In this document: piece by piece, positions 53,945-63,987 of the stretch
Numbering within the stretch: position 1 is the stretch's first letter
Layout of the letters: every line of letters starts with the position of its first letter
Source of the DNA: Xiphydria camelus
Taxonomy: Eukaryota; Arthropoda; Insecta; Hymenoptera; Xiphydriidae
Assembly: GCA_963678675.1 (NCBI GenBank)
Contig: OY783193.1
Span: 22,251,309-22,315,308, forward strand
DNA length: 64,000 nt
Direction of reading: 5' to 3'
Notes under the pieces: model-generated
Seen by the model: only the letters and a program-made list of their open reading frames with translations
Databases searched by the model: none
What the model was told of the DNA's origin: nothing
Program-made: the position numbers and the translations under genes

Positions 53945-54138
53945 TGTGCACTACTTACCACTTCTTACCACTACGTACCACTGCATGCCACTATTCGCCA
54001 CTGTATACCACTACTGACCACTATTGTGGAAACCACTACTGACCACTGTAGTGTTCAGTCCGCTGTAGTGGTTTTCGACAAGGGCCTCATGAACAGAACA
54101 TAATCAGCCCACAATACAAAGCTACAAACAGAAATGTT

Positions 54139-54678
54139 TCACTCGGAATCGTTCTCGTTCTCTTCTGCTCTCTTCATATTTTTGAAAAAGAGATGATGAA
54201 CTAGTGGCACGTATTTCCTAATCAAAGGCATTATGCTATCAAATTTTTGAGGTTTTAGCGGCAGGTTTTCATGGTATGCTTTAGGGGCATCATTCAAATC
54301 TATAACAGTTCCGGGATTTCTACGTAATGGATATCCTGTAATAAAAAGCAGGTTTTAGGAGACTGGACGTACAGATAACTATTTATTTTATTACCTTTTA
54401 CGGTGTCTATGTTATGATTGCCTGCTACATTTACATGATCCGGATGTGTAGAATCATAAACAAATATACGATATTTAGAAATCGTGAATGATTTCTTTTT
54501 CACCGTGGATGATTTCCTAAAAAAATGGTTGTAAGTATGATTTGAAGTCAAAAAGCATATCTTGTGTAACTCGTTGTACAGTAAACTTCTTGCCACAGTG
54601 CTCTAACAAGGAGTACCATTTCTCAGGAATATACAGCAGCTCCTTCTTCCGCTTTACTTTTTCAATATGACCAAAATC
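54139..54678 (-). pseudogene. Unidentified gene, C-terminal exons, one frameshift
   Basis: Minus strand. The upstream exon (about 54678-54395) reads EKVKRKKELLYIPEKWYSLL, HCGKKFTVQRVTQDMLFDF, SYLQPFF, then a run of seven T shifts the frame; dropping one T continues RKSSTVKKKSFTISKYRIF, YDSTHPDHVNVAGNHNIDTV. Donor GTAATAA at 54394, acceptor TTATTACAG at 54336, intron 59 bp. The last exon (54335-54139) reads GYPLRRNPGTVIDLNDAPKA, FDSIMPLIRKYVPLVHHLFF and an acidic end before TGA. The IPEKWY start and the 'xxIRKYVPxxHHxFF' end resemble C-terminal parts of unnamed proteins linked to insect TEs; I do not recognise the family. Frameshift could be an assembly error in a homopolymer. Confidence 0.5.
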
Positions 54679-54689
54679 TCAGATACTAA

Positions 54690-54847
54690 TTGGTGCAAGA
54701 AACGGACACATGCACCTCAGTCTAAAAGTATAAACATTACATGCTCAATTCTTGCTCTAAACGGAAACTATAGGTGCCTTCTACTGCCCCAAAACCATCG
54801 AAAAGTCAATTTCGCAAAATTTGGTCTTTGACCGGTTCTTGCACCAA
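54690..54847. mobile_element. MITE with TTGGTGCAAGAA ends
   Basis: 158 bp, TTGGTGCAAGAAACGG / CCGGTTCTTGCACCAA (one mismatch). It lies just upstream of the minus-strand exon and may have cut it. Confidence 0.75.
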
Positions 54848-55150
54848 GCCCTTCAATTGACAAATAAATGTTCTTTGGGAATTTGGGATAAACAAATAAT
54901 GTTAATAATGTTAATAAATAATGTTAATAAAAACAAAATTTGACTCGCCATTCTCCTACTTCTGCACATTGATACATTTGCGGGAAAACAACACACACAA
55001 TTACCTGTAGCTTTGCTGTTATTTTTGTTTTTCAAATTTCCAAACAAAAAGGGCCGTACCGCCTAAATTAAAATAGCTAGAAAAGAAGTCATAAGGCAAA
55101 CTTGATCAGAATGTTATTATCTACAACTTTTATTAGTCATCTTGTCGGAA
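54848..55150. other. AT-rich stretch, no gene seen
   Basis: AATAATGTT repeats four times at 54893-54931. A minus-strand ORF of 64 codons (54853-55047) is not convincing. Confidence 0.4.
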
Positions 55151-55162
55151 AAATAATAATAC

Positions 55163-55234
<72 letters not shown>
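55151..55234. repeat. (AAT)n microsatellite
   Basis: About 27 AAT/ATA units with one CAA interruption near 55163. Confidence 0.95.
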
Positions 55235-55336
55235 GCCTCTAGGGCCGAACGCTAGATGATTTCGAGTGTGATCTTTTGGTTCGGTACTCTGGAGACTGCC
55301 CTTAAACAGCCCTAAAAATGGATGTGCCTTGGACTA

Positions 55337-56025
55337 ATCAAGAGACACGGTAGTGTCTCGCGGCATGTTCATTCAAGTCGTCAGAACGACGCCACCAGCG
55401 CTGTCGCCGAGAACACCCGTGTATCTTTACAGGAAAAATGTCTGCCCCCTTCACCCCTCAATTTTAACATCGAATTTTCTCAATAAATATACGGCTATAA
55501 CCAAAACTATGCTTAGTTACGCCATATAAATCGACTATTCTCTATCGATAGAGACCAGAGTAAATGTTGTAAGTTACATATTAACAGAGATTTTTCCTTA
55601 GAAACGCGAAGCCACGCCCCTCGCGCCTCAAAAGTTGAGAATCCGATTTCTCGGGCGATATATATATGTCAAAATCTCACAAAAATTCCGCCTGTCTTCG
55701 GCGATATTCGGCCATGGTCGGAAATGTGTACCCAGATGCGGCCACACGCATACGCCATCAAATGTATGTGAGAGTGTGTCAGAGAATATATTCCTTGAAT
55801 GTTTAGTTGTTTTTCAAAATTAATAAAATATTTCCATTCGCGAAACGATTTCCCTCGCATTTTTTCGATCCTCGGACGCGCTTGTTAATAAAAAGTAAAA
55901 ATTCAGTGTAATCGGAGTAGTGAATCTCAATAGTGGTGAATGTGACAGACGCTCCGTATAGTTTATAATAATCGTTTGTATTTTTTTCGAATATCGAGAT
56001 AGTGAACGGATATGCAGTGGTATTC
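55337..56025 (-). repeat. Family D, copy 3 (partial)
   Basis: Matches 38135-38815 closely, then leaves D at TGCAGTGGTATTC and enters a coding fragment. Confidence 0.8.
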
Positions 56026-56275
56026 GACACAGCAGCAGCAGCTGGTCGACACTGTTTTCCACATGGTTTTTCGATGTCACTGCACTTTTCTTTCGCACTT
56101 CACTCACTCCTTCTGTCAACGACTCTACCGCGTTTTCTTTCCATGCCTTCCAATTTTCACCTTGCTCAGACTTTAATTTCATTTCAATTGCACCTTTCGT
56201 CGCCGAGGCAGAGCTCGACCACTCTGACGAGGACCACGTTGACGGTAGCCCCTTCCTCCACGACTGCCAGTCGCA
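56026..56275 (-). pseudogene. Unidentified coding fragment, about 80 residues
   Basis: Minus strand, open from about 56272: WSSSEWSSSASATKGAIEM, KLKSEQGENWKAWKENAVES, TEGVSEVRKKSAVTSKNHV, ENSVDQLLLLCR. Charged, with possible coiled-coil character, ending in family D sequence. Codon use and charge pattern look coding, but I recognise no domain. A TGA at about 56275 closes it upstream. Confidence 0.4.
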
Positions 56276-57235
56276 TCAGTTTCTCTCTGCAATTAGGTAT
56301 CAGTCGTGTTATTTGGTTGAACATCGAAAAGAAACCATAATTATTATGTCTTATCGTTTCAAACAATTACTCACCATTATTTAAACATTCACAATTTTGA
56401 GGTTACACTTCGATCTCCCGCATTTATCTACCTCCCGCTTTTACCATTTCAAATATTTCGCTCGTACGTAGCGCCATCTTCCAAAGCCAACTCTAACTAA
56501 AACACTGCCGAAGTCAAATTTCAGAAAAATTCAGGTCGCTGCACCTGCTCGACTAGCCATTGGACATACGGTATGTAACAACATACATACAGGGTCAGTC
56601 GCACTATACACGCCAGCAAATGGGTTGCATATCGCTCGGCGCTTAGGAGATACCGACGATTCCTGTAATTTAATGGTAATTTCGTTAGCCCGGACTCAAA
56701 CCCCGATAGCCCGGACTCAAACCAAAGAGACGTATCAATTTGAAAAACATCGGCTAACATTTAGTGTGGGTGATGGGTGCTCCGAAAAATGTGACAGCTG
56801 TTTGTGTTTTTATTATTAATAAATAGAAGCCGTGCTATTTTTCTGTAGTCATTCATCGAACATAGACAACAGAAAAGGAGTCGAAATGCAATCAGATAAG
56901 TTAATTTCTGAATTACTTCATTTAACCTCATTTTGATAACCTATAAAGAATACATATCTTTGTGGTCACTTCTTTTTTTCTTTCAGTATTGCATATGAGG
57001 ACGGGACGAACTCTTTGAGGACTAAGCGGAATTAATCTTTCTACATATTGGAGAATCCAAGTCGTGGGAGAAGAACAAAAACATCGGAGTAACTACAATA
57101 TCGGGGTAACTATAATACTTTGTTTCTACTTTTTTCTCATCGGTGCTTGCCCTCTGCCTTCCTGCTGCAAGTTTCAATTTATATACTAAATTTTATTTTA
57201 TTTTTAGTTCATCGACTCCACTCCATCGCCTTCGA
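56276..57235. other. Degenerate family F and A pieces, no gene
   Basis: CTCACCATTATT, TTTGAGGTTACACTTCGATCTCCCG (F), CTGCCGAAGTCAAATTTCAG (A, 56502) and GGACATACGGTATG (half an F MITE tip, 56563). From 56820 it is AT-rich with weak similarity to family D and C. Confidence 0.45.
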
Positions 57236-58112
57236 CTTCTTCTACCCAGTGAGGATTTCTCACGGACCAATAGTGGGCGTTGTGATTATTCATTAATCCT
57301 TCGTTGTAGAATTTCGATTCATCTGTGAACAAAATCTTCTGACGAACGAGGGATCGTCCACTTGCCGTTCAAAAAACCAGTCGGAATAGTTCATTCGTCG
57401 AGCTGGATCTGCTTTCTCCGGTGCATGTATGTACTTCATTTTAAAAGGATGAAAATTCTTTTCTATTTCTTATAGTCTTATTCTCTCTAGGAGAGGATGT
57501 TCCACTGCTCTCGTATTCTTTCAGGTCTTTCTAAAATAATTATAGAAATCACATATATAATTCAGCTCTGACAAGTATAATCTTATTGAGCTGTGTTATC
57601 GAGCTGTATCTTTCAATGTAATGATTCGAAAATGGTTCTATAACGTTTTGCAACTTTGTGAATTTATCGAGAAAGATATATTTCTAACATAGAGGGTAGT
57701 GTTCAAAAATATTGCAAAATATCGCAAGAATATCAGAAAAATGACTTGTAAAGACGTATTTTATGGGATGTAATTTCTTAATTAAATATTTATTAAGATA
57801 ATTTAACATAAATCTCACTTTCGTAATTTCTGTCGGTTATGAGACTGCTGGATTGCCGTACCTTTGGTCCAATATTGAAAATAAATCTTCTCAAGGCTGA
57901 ATACGGCTTGGGCATGTTTCAGCGTACAATTAGCTAGATCCAGCTCGACGAATGAACTATTCTGACTGGTTTTTGTAACGGTAACTGTGACGATCCCTCG
58001 TTCGTCAGAAGATTTTGTTCACAGATGAATCGAAATTCTACAACGAAGGATTAGTGAATAATCACAACGCCCACTATTGGTCCGTGAGAAATCCTCACTG
58101 GGTAGAAGTGGT
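57236..58112. pseudogene. Mirrored DDE transposase fragments (diverged family C)
   Basis: The plus-strand reading at 58012-58112 is ILFTDESKFYNEGLVNNHN, HYWSVRNPHWVEV: a DDE_3-type catalytic segment with the first Asp in FTDES and the conserved xYWSxxNPHW block. The minus strand at 57330-57240 encodes nearly the same peptide, so the copy is a fold-back with arms of about 180 bp (57236-57420 and 57930-58104). Upstream DDPSFVRR matches DDPSFERN of the 21.4-kb fragment and ties family C to this transposase type. The middle is C-like (CGATAATTCAGCTCTGAC region). Confidence 0.7.
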
Positions 58113-58170
58113 CTACTCGCTAAGAAACGTATATATTTCTCTTGCAAGGGAGTTAGAGAAAGGGGCCCCT
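58105..58170. repeat. Right half of a GGGCCCC MITE
   Basis: GTCTACTCGCTAAGAAACGT, TTGCAAGGGAGTTAGAGAAA, GGGGCCCC then CTG. Confidence 0.7.
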
Positions 58171-59062
58171 GATCTCCCAGTAGCTGTCAATTCGGGAGAT
58201 CGAAACATCTAACCTCGAAATGGTTAATTTGTAAATAATGGTGAATAATGTGTAGAAGTGATAGAAAATAATCATTCGGGTTTCTTCGATGAGATTCCCC
58301 AAGTGTTTAAAAATCGATGTCCGATTTTTGATATAACTGTTGCTTCAACTTCCAGGTATATTAATTGTAAGTATTACTGCAGAACGAGTAGGTTAAAAGA
58401 TTTTCGTGAAGACTCACGATTTTCTGATATGTCATTTCGTGCAGGTGCAACCGAAGAGGATCTAGCTCGTGTCCTGTCCGTAAGAAGATGACTTGATGGA
58501 CATCGGAGAATGTCAGGCTTGTCACCGAGCGCCTATTACCCACGGTACATTAATTGCAATACGCACTTCTCGTTTCATTCAACTATTCCAGCGTTAAATA
58601 ACTTTTACTTCTTTCAAGGTAATCACCTTTTATGAACTGTTCGTGGTAGGAGGCAGCGATCGATAATAGAGACTCGTCGTAGACAAGTTCGTCTATTAAA
58701 ACTAAAAGGCAATTGGTGTGCAACTGGAACATCATCGCAGGAATAATTTGTCTACGATTTGTCACAATCATTGATCGTTGCCCCCTACGATCAACAATTC
58801 GTACCAGGTAAATGCTTTGAAAGAAGTAAAAGTTACTTAGAGCAGGAATAGTTGAAACGAAAATCGCATATTGCAATGGAAGTACTATGGGTGAAAGGCG
58901 CTCGGTGACAAGCCTGACATTCTCCGATCCATCGAGTCATCTTTTTACGGACAGGACATGAGCTAGATCCTTTTCGGTTGCACCTGTACGAGATGACATG
59001 TCAGAAAATCGTGAGTCTTCATGAAAATCTTCTAACCTACTCGTTCTGCAATAATACTTAAT
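58171..59062. repeat. Family B fold-back
   Basis: GCAGAACGAGTAGGTTAAAA (58379) and complement ending CCTACTCGTTCTGC (59046). Arms of about 310 bp. Outer left B segment present (58180-58370), outer right lost. Confidence 0.8.
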
Positions 59063-59637
59063 AATAAAAAGCTATTCTCCTACATGTACGTATTCTCCTC
59101 ATAAATAAATTCCAAAAAGTAGTGAAATCCTCCCAAAAAAACAGGTTCTCTGTAAAAAAAAGGCGGCATGTTCATTCAGTGCCAACAAAAATTGATACGT
59201 AAAATACTCTCCAAAAAAGGTTTGAAATCAATTAAGATCGCCATGTTCAAGAGTTATATATAAAAAGTAAAAGGCATAATTTGAAAGGAAAATTATTGTA
59301 AATCAAGTGACTACAAAATTCGACTAAAAAAATTTATAAAAAAATTTTAATAAAAAAGAACTTGCCGCGTTTAAGTTTTCATATTTTGTCCACTATACCG
59401 AGCGGCAAGTTCTTTTTTATTAAAATTTGTTTATAAATTTTTTTAGTCGAATTTTGTAGTCACTTGATTTACAATAATTTCCCTTTCAAATGATGCCTTT
59501 TACTTTTTATATATAACTCTTGAACATGGCGATCTTAATTGATTTCAAATCTTTTTTGGAAAGTACTTTACGTATCAATTTTTGTTGGCACTGAATGAAC
59601 ATGCCGCCTTTTTTTTACAGAGAATCTGTTTTTGTGG
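59063..59637. repeat. Family A fold-back, tight centre
   Basis: Arms 59130-59375 and 59400-59637 are nearly identical and meet at TTTTGTCCACTATACCGAG, almost without the central segment of other A copies. Confidence 0.85.
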
Positions 59638-60410
59638 TAGGATGGATACGAGAGTGCGGATTACAGGAATCGTGCGAGTGCGAGTAAGAACATTTTAGCC
59701 CAGTCAATTTAAGCAAAAAAAGGGGCCAACCTCGGAATGAGAGATAATAAGCTGTAAACTCGTATACACCTTCATTTTGGCGTTCTAAAAGTTGTCTCAA
59801 AAATCTAATAAAATCTCGTGTTTGCGTCGTAAGTTATTTAAGGTCAAAGGTCACAAAAATAGGGTTTTCGCGATTATCTCGGTTTTTATAGCTCCAATGA
59901 TGTTAATATGTATTATAAAAATTGTAGAGCATAAAATTTGCGATAAATTTTGGTCTAAACATTTTTTCATGTGCTTAACCGTTTTTGAGATAGAGGGCGG
60001 AGAGCGCGCAACGCTCAGCCATACATACTGTAATGCAAGGTCAACTGTGAATCTCGGTGAATAATACCTTGTATAAAGTTATTAAATCATTGAAATATCA
60101 TTAAAAATGAATAATTTGTATTATTTATTAGTTAATACATTGTATTTAATAACATTTAAAATATATCTAAAATATATTCATTTAATAATACTTACCTACT
60201 TTGTGTAATTACAAACTCATTGAACGAAATACTTAGGTATTGTATATCTTAATTTAATATTAATTTATTGAAAGTAGATTTTAAGTAGAAATATAAAACG
60301 AGTAAATATATTTTAATTTTATCTTTATTCAGCAGCTGTATATTTCTTGTAATTTAAATTGAAGTGAAGTGAAAGTTTACAAATCTTTAATAATTTAAAG
60401 AACAAAAGTA
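59638..60410. other. AT-rich non-coding, downstream of the CXC gene
   Basis: Contains a DR1-type element (59841-59853). 60090-60340 is very AT-rich (TTTAATAACATTTAAAATAT). Probably 3' flank of the gene that ends at 60411. Confidence 0.45.
59841..59853 (+). promoter_or_regulatory. Perfect DR1 nuclear-receptor motif
   Basis: AGGTCA-A-AGGTCA, the consensus for HNF4/USP-type dimers. The match is exact; activity is unknown. Confidence 0.45.
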
Positions 60411-61130
60411 TTAATTTTCTTCTTCTTCATCGTCATCTTCCGGGTGTTCGAAAATTTCTGTTTCATGGTCATCATTTTCGTTGTCCTGAATCATTATTTC
60501 CAGGCCTTCTAGAATTTCCGGATCGAATGCACTCTCTTCCTCGGGGTCGCTTTGCAATGAAACAGCACTAAGGCAAGCTTGCTCATTACACTGACCACAA
60601 GCTAAAGTGCATTGCAACCCCGACTTTCTGCATCCGCAGCGTGGACCACATCCATTCTTACAATTACAAAATATAGTATTAAGTAATTCATCTGGAGCTG
60701 GTGGTAATGTTGTTGTCATTGGCTCCTGGAATTCATTTTGCAGCACCCAACCCCATTCCTGGGGATCTAAATCATTCCCCACCCATTTCTGGACTTGGTC
60801 ATAGACACGGTTTATATGCTGATGGGCTGCTGCACTTGTCGGTGGAAGATTAGACAACTGGGCAGGTTTATGAAGCTTTGTAGATTTAACGAACCGAGTA
60901 CCTATATCGAAGATGATCGATATTGTCCTCAGATTTAGGAGCATTGTATATCGCTAGTAAGATGTGTACTCCCCCCATTTTCGTATAATTGTTGCACAGG
61001 GCAGTTTTCTTGTAGAAAAACTTGAGCCAATTGGTCAAAATTGGCAAGTTTTTCTAGTAATTTGGTGAGTTTTTTTCCTTTTTTTAAACAGCGCAGAAGT
61101 TGTATCACAGCCACTGAATGCATGTAAAAA
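60411..61130 (-). pseudogene. GCDTTS/CXC protein, C-terminal half
   Basis: Minus strand. Coding starts at the palindrome edge with FLHAFSGCDTTSALFKK, shifts frame in an A-run (about 61078) to KKLTKLLEKLANFDQL, AQVFLQENCPVQQLYENG, shifts in a G-run (about 60976) to LLAIYNAPKSEDNIDHLRY, shifts again near 60915 to KSTKLHKPAQLSNLPPTS, AAAHQHINRVYDQVQKW and PQEWGWVL. The open frame then runs to 60411 with FCNCKNGCGPRCGCRKSGLQ and CTLACGQCNEQACL, a tesmin/TSO1-like CXC cysteine cluster that in other proteins binds DNA, and a strongly acidic tail (HPEDDDEEEEN). I know this GCDTTS plus LPPTSAAAHQH plus CXC layout from many unnamed, repetitive arthropod proteins; its enzymatic role is not established. 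The N-terminal half lies at 63371-63987. Confidence 0.65.
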
Positions 61131-61132
61131 TA

Positions 61133-61663
61133 CCCCCCCCCCCCCCTTTAAAACATCGACGATGTATGATAGCATGAATTAATAAAATAGCTCCCTTTCC
61201 AAAGTAATCATGTAACAACTTACGAATCACCAAAGTTAATGAAAAAATTATGATAAAAAAGTAATGAAATCATTACCGCCAAATTAATGAAAGCAAGTGT
61301 GTTGTCAAGGTATGTTGCGTTAATGAGAGAAATAGTACATAATTCCATGCAATGGTTAACTGTGAATACATATATTCTCAGTTTCAGTGGAACTTGGTTT
61401 TTTTCCTCTATATTATTTTTAGTCTCTGTAGCAAAGTTTACCATTGTATGGAATTATGTACTATTTCTCTCATTAACGCAACATACCTTGACAACACACT
61501 TGCTTTCATTAATTTGGCGGTAATGATTTCATTACTTTTTTATCATAATTTTTTCATTAACTTTGGTGATTCGTAAGTTGTTACATGATTCCTTTGGAAA
61601 GGGAGCTATTTTATTAATTCGTGCTATCATACATCGTCGATGTTTTGAAGGGGGGGGGGGGGG
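61133..61663. repeat. Palindrome with poly-C/poly-G tips
   Basis: CCCCCCCCCCCCCC-TTTAAAACATCGACG at 61133 and CGTCGATGTTTTGAAG with 14 G at the right end. Arms about 210 bp; a second inner stem GAAATAGTACATAATTCCAT / ATGGAATTATGTACTATTTC. Interrupts the GCDTTS gene. Confidence 0.9.
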
Positions 61664-62008
61664 ATTTCATTTCTTTTTTCGTTAATTTTCTTTCGTGCTC
61701 TTTTGTCAAATAAATATGAAACATTTTTTTAAACGATAGAATGTGGTCAGTTACTATTATTGCCGAGTTCGGTTGTGTATTGAAATGAAGCGTGATATGA
61801 AGCTTACTAATATTATACATTTATTGTATGGTTTGTTATCTACTTACTTTAGTGGATAGAAAAAAAATACGCAACTGTGTACGCATCTGAAGCTCAAGAC
61901 CGACTGCCTTTCGGGCGAAATTCCGTACACCGTGAGACAAAGTTTAGACGAGGTACCGACATATTTACCTCGGGGTACGGAACGCTGCGATAAAGCTGGC
62001 AACCGTAA
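61664..62008. other. No gene seen
   Basis: AT-rich to 61860, then mixed. No repeat family recognised. Confidence 0.4.
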
Positions 62009-62243
62009 GGGCCTTTGCACACGACGTTTTAATTAGCTGACGACGCGCCTTTTTGATGAGCGCGTTCACTTCGCGTCATCAGCGCGTATTAGCAGGTTTT
62101 ATTAGCAAGGATCACAGTAAGCTGTGGCAAGGATCGTGTGTAAAAGTCACAACTTGCCGACTGCCTTGAGTTTGCTGAGCGTCCTAATCGCGTATAACGC
62201 GCGTCGTCAGCTAGTTTAAAAAACCCCTAGTTTAAAAAGGCCC
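62009..62243. mobile_element. MITE with GGGCCTTT ends
   Basis: 235 bp, GGGCCTTTGCACACGACG and AAAGGCCC ends; inner TAGCTGACGACGCGC / GCGCGTCGTCAGCTA. Flanks TAA (left) and TTA (right) are not identical, so the duplication is uncertain. Harbinger-like. Confidence 0.65.
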
Positions 62244-62286
62244 TTAGTTGTGACGTAGGCAGGGTTCTCAGGTAAGGAGACCCCTG

Positions 62287-62456
62287 GGGCCCCTTTCTCT
62301 AACTCACTCGCAAGAGAAACGTATACGTTTCTTAGCGAGTAGACTAATCAAGACCCCCCCCCCCCCCCCCCACCACAACGGAATACTTGATCCTGATTGG
62401 TGTATTGGCTAAGTTGCATATACGCAACTTTGCGAGTGAGTTAGAGAAAGGGGCCC
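62287..62456. mobile_element. G3C4 MITE with CTG duplication
   Basis: 170 bp, same terminal repeats as 7536-7693. Includes a run of about 18 C at 62352-62370. Flanked by CTG on both sides. Confidence 0.85.
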
Positions 62457-62459
62457 CTG

Positions 62460-62800
62460 ATCGCTTTATCGCGTAGTTTCCGACAAGGCGGAGAAAAGAG
62501 CGGCGTAGCGCGTCACTACACACTCACTGTTGTCAGCCGACAACCGAAAATTTAGGGGTAGAGGGGGCACACATAAAGATACACGGGTTCTCGCTGCTCA
62601 CTTTACGCCGAGATGAACGAATATACCTACTACACGCTCACTGTATTGGTGTATGAAGCAGTACGGAGCGTTCTTTAAAGCCTTGTACGGACAGCGCGTT
62701 CCAGTGTGCGAGTCTTCGTACACACCTACATGATGTCCCGACCCGAGCAGAACCGTACAGTTACAGGGACCTTGAAATTTACCGTCGGCTGGGCTTTGTA
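62460..62800. other. Family F flank and unique GC-rich DNA
   Basis: 62500-62620 is GC-rich and unplaced. CTACTACACGCTCACTGTAT (62627) repeats 8943. From 62745, family F. Confidence 0.4.
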
Positions 62801-63139
62801 CCGTATGTCCCACTCTGTATGGGCCAGTTTGAAAATTACCTTCAGGGAGGCTTGGTCGGTAATCGAAACATTTAATACCGGTAGAAGTCGAGTTGGTAGT
62901 TAGTTGGTATCAATTCGGGAGATCGAAGCGTCTAACCTCGAAATTATGAATTTGTGAATAATGGTGAGTAATTTCCATTATTCACAAATTCATAATTTCG
63001 AAGTTAGACGCTCCGATCATCCGAATTGACACCAACTCTAACTACCGACTCGACTTCTACCGGTATTAAATGACTCAAGTACCGACCAAGCCTCCCCGAA
63101 GGTAACTTCAAACTGGCCCGTACAGAGTGGGACATACGG
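62801..63139. mobile_element. CCGTATGTCC palindromic MITE, copy 3
   Basis: 339 bp, flanked by TA. Arms of about 160 bp; the centre repeats TAATGGTGAGTAATTTCCATTA. Confidence 0.85.
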
Positions 63140-63370
63140 TACCTACAAATACCGACTGATCACGAGTCGTCGCCACAAAGGGAAGTGTACGTGAGTATGA
63201 AGGCCGGACGGTGGCGACGCCAGCAGACCAGTGGCGAAAGCACGAAATGCCAAAATCTCGTATTGACTATTGAACGCAAAGGCGTTCCAATTCCTGTATA
63301 GATACTCTCGGTCGGAGGGTCGGTCGGACGGTTGTATTTTATTAATTCGATAATCTCGACCGAGATTATT

Positions 63371-63987
63371 GATATGTTTTTTAGAAAGGGGATATTTATC
63401 AAAACTTTTTGAAGAATAGATTTGTGTTTTGACATTGTCTTTTCCAACTTTTTTAAAGAAAATTTCTTCTTGATGTAATTGAGTGCATCCAATTAAAATA
63501 ACGAGCAAATCTATGTCTTCTCCTATGATGACGACAGTCCTCTCAATTTTGGATTCTTCGATAGCTGTTTCTGTGATAAGAACATCAGCATCATCTCTCG
63601 CCCGTTTTGTTGTTGATATTTACATTCTCTAACTTTTCAATGAGCATACCAATAAGTTTCTTTTTATTATATCGATTTGACAAAAACCTATCTTGGCTGA
63701 TTGGCACAATCCTTGTTTCGTCGAAACAAATTTCATAAGATTTCGAAAGAGCAGCAGTTCTTCTTAGTTGTTTCATTGCTTTTATGTTTTTACTATAGTC
63801 TGAGTATCCGTCAAATACAACAACAGTTTTTGACCTATAATGTGTTTGTAAATATATACTTAACGTATTTATCTAAAACAACGGAAAAAGTATCGTCTTT
63901 ACTCCATACGATGCGATGCAGAAGGAATCCACCATCGATGATATACGTCACATTATTTTCATCAAATTCGATATGAACAGGTGTCAT
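63371..63987 (-). pseudogene. GCDTTS/CXC protein, N-terminal half
   Basis: Minus strand, entering from beyond the window. HIEFDENNVTYIIDGGFLLH, HRIVWSKDDTFSVV, a frameshift near 63845, then IGQKTVVVFDGYSDYSKNIK, MKQLRRTAALSKSYEICFD, RFLSNRYNKKKLIGMLIEKL. A second shift near 63597 leads to RDDADVLITETAIEESKIER, TVVIIGEDIDLLVILIGCTQ and YSSKSFDKYPLSKKHI. 'VFDGY', 'DADVLI' and 'VIIGEDIDLLVIL' are spaced like the acidic motifs of PIN/FEN-type nucleases; that is inference. At about 63371 the frame is cut by the insertion block and resumes at 61130 with FLHAFSGCDTTS. Confidence 0.6.

Larger units (their letters stand above)
52109..54080. mobile_element. Putative transposon with CCACTA-rich ends enclosing gene exons
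   Basis: Left end CGTGTCGAAAACCATTACAG and right end CTGTAGTGGTTTTCGACAAGG are inverted copies. Both continue inward into CAGTAGTGG/GTGGT repeats (52150-52245, 53945-54050). Between them lie a Harbinger relic and two MTFR exons with intron, stop and poly(A) signal. No flanking duplication is obvious. Alternatively, the two repeats are separate insertions on either side of a resident gene end. Confidence 0.5.
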
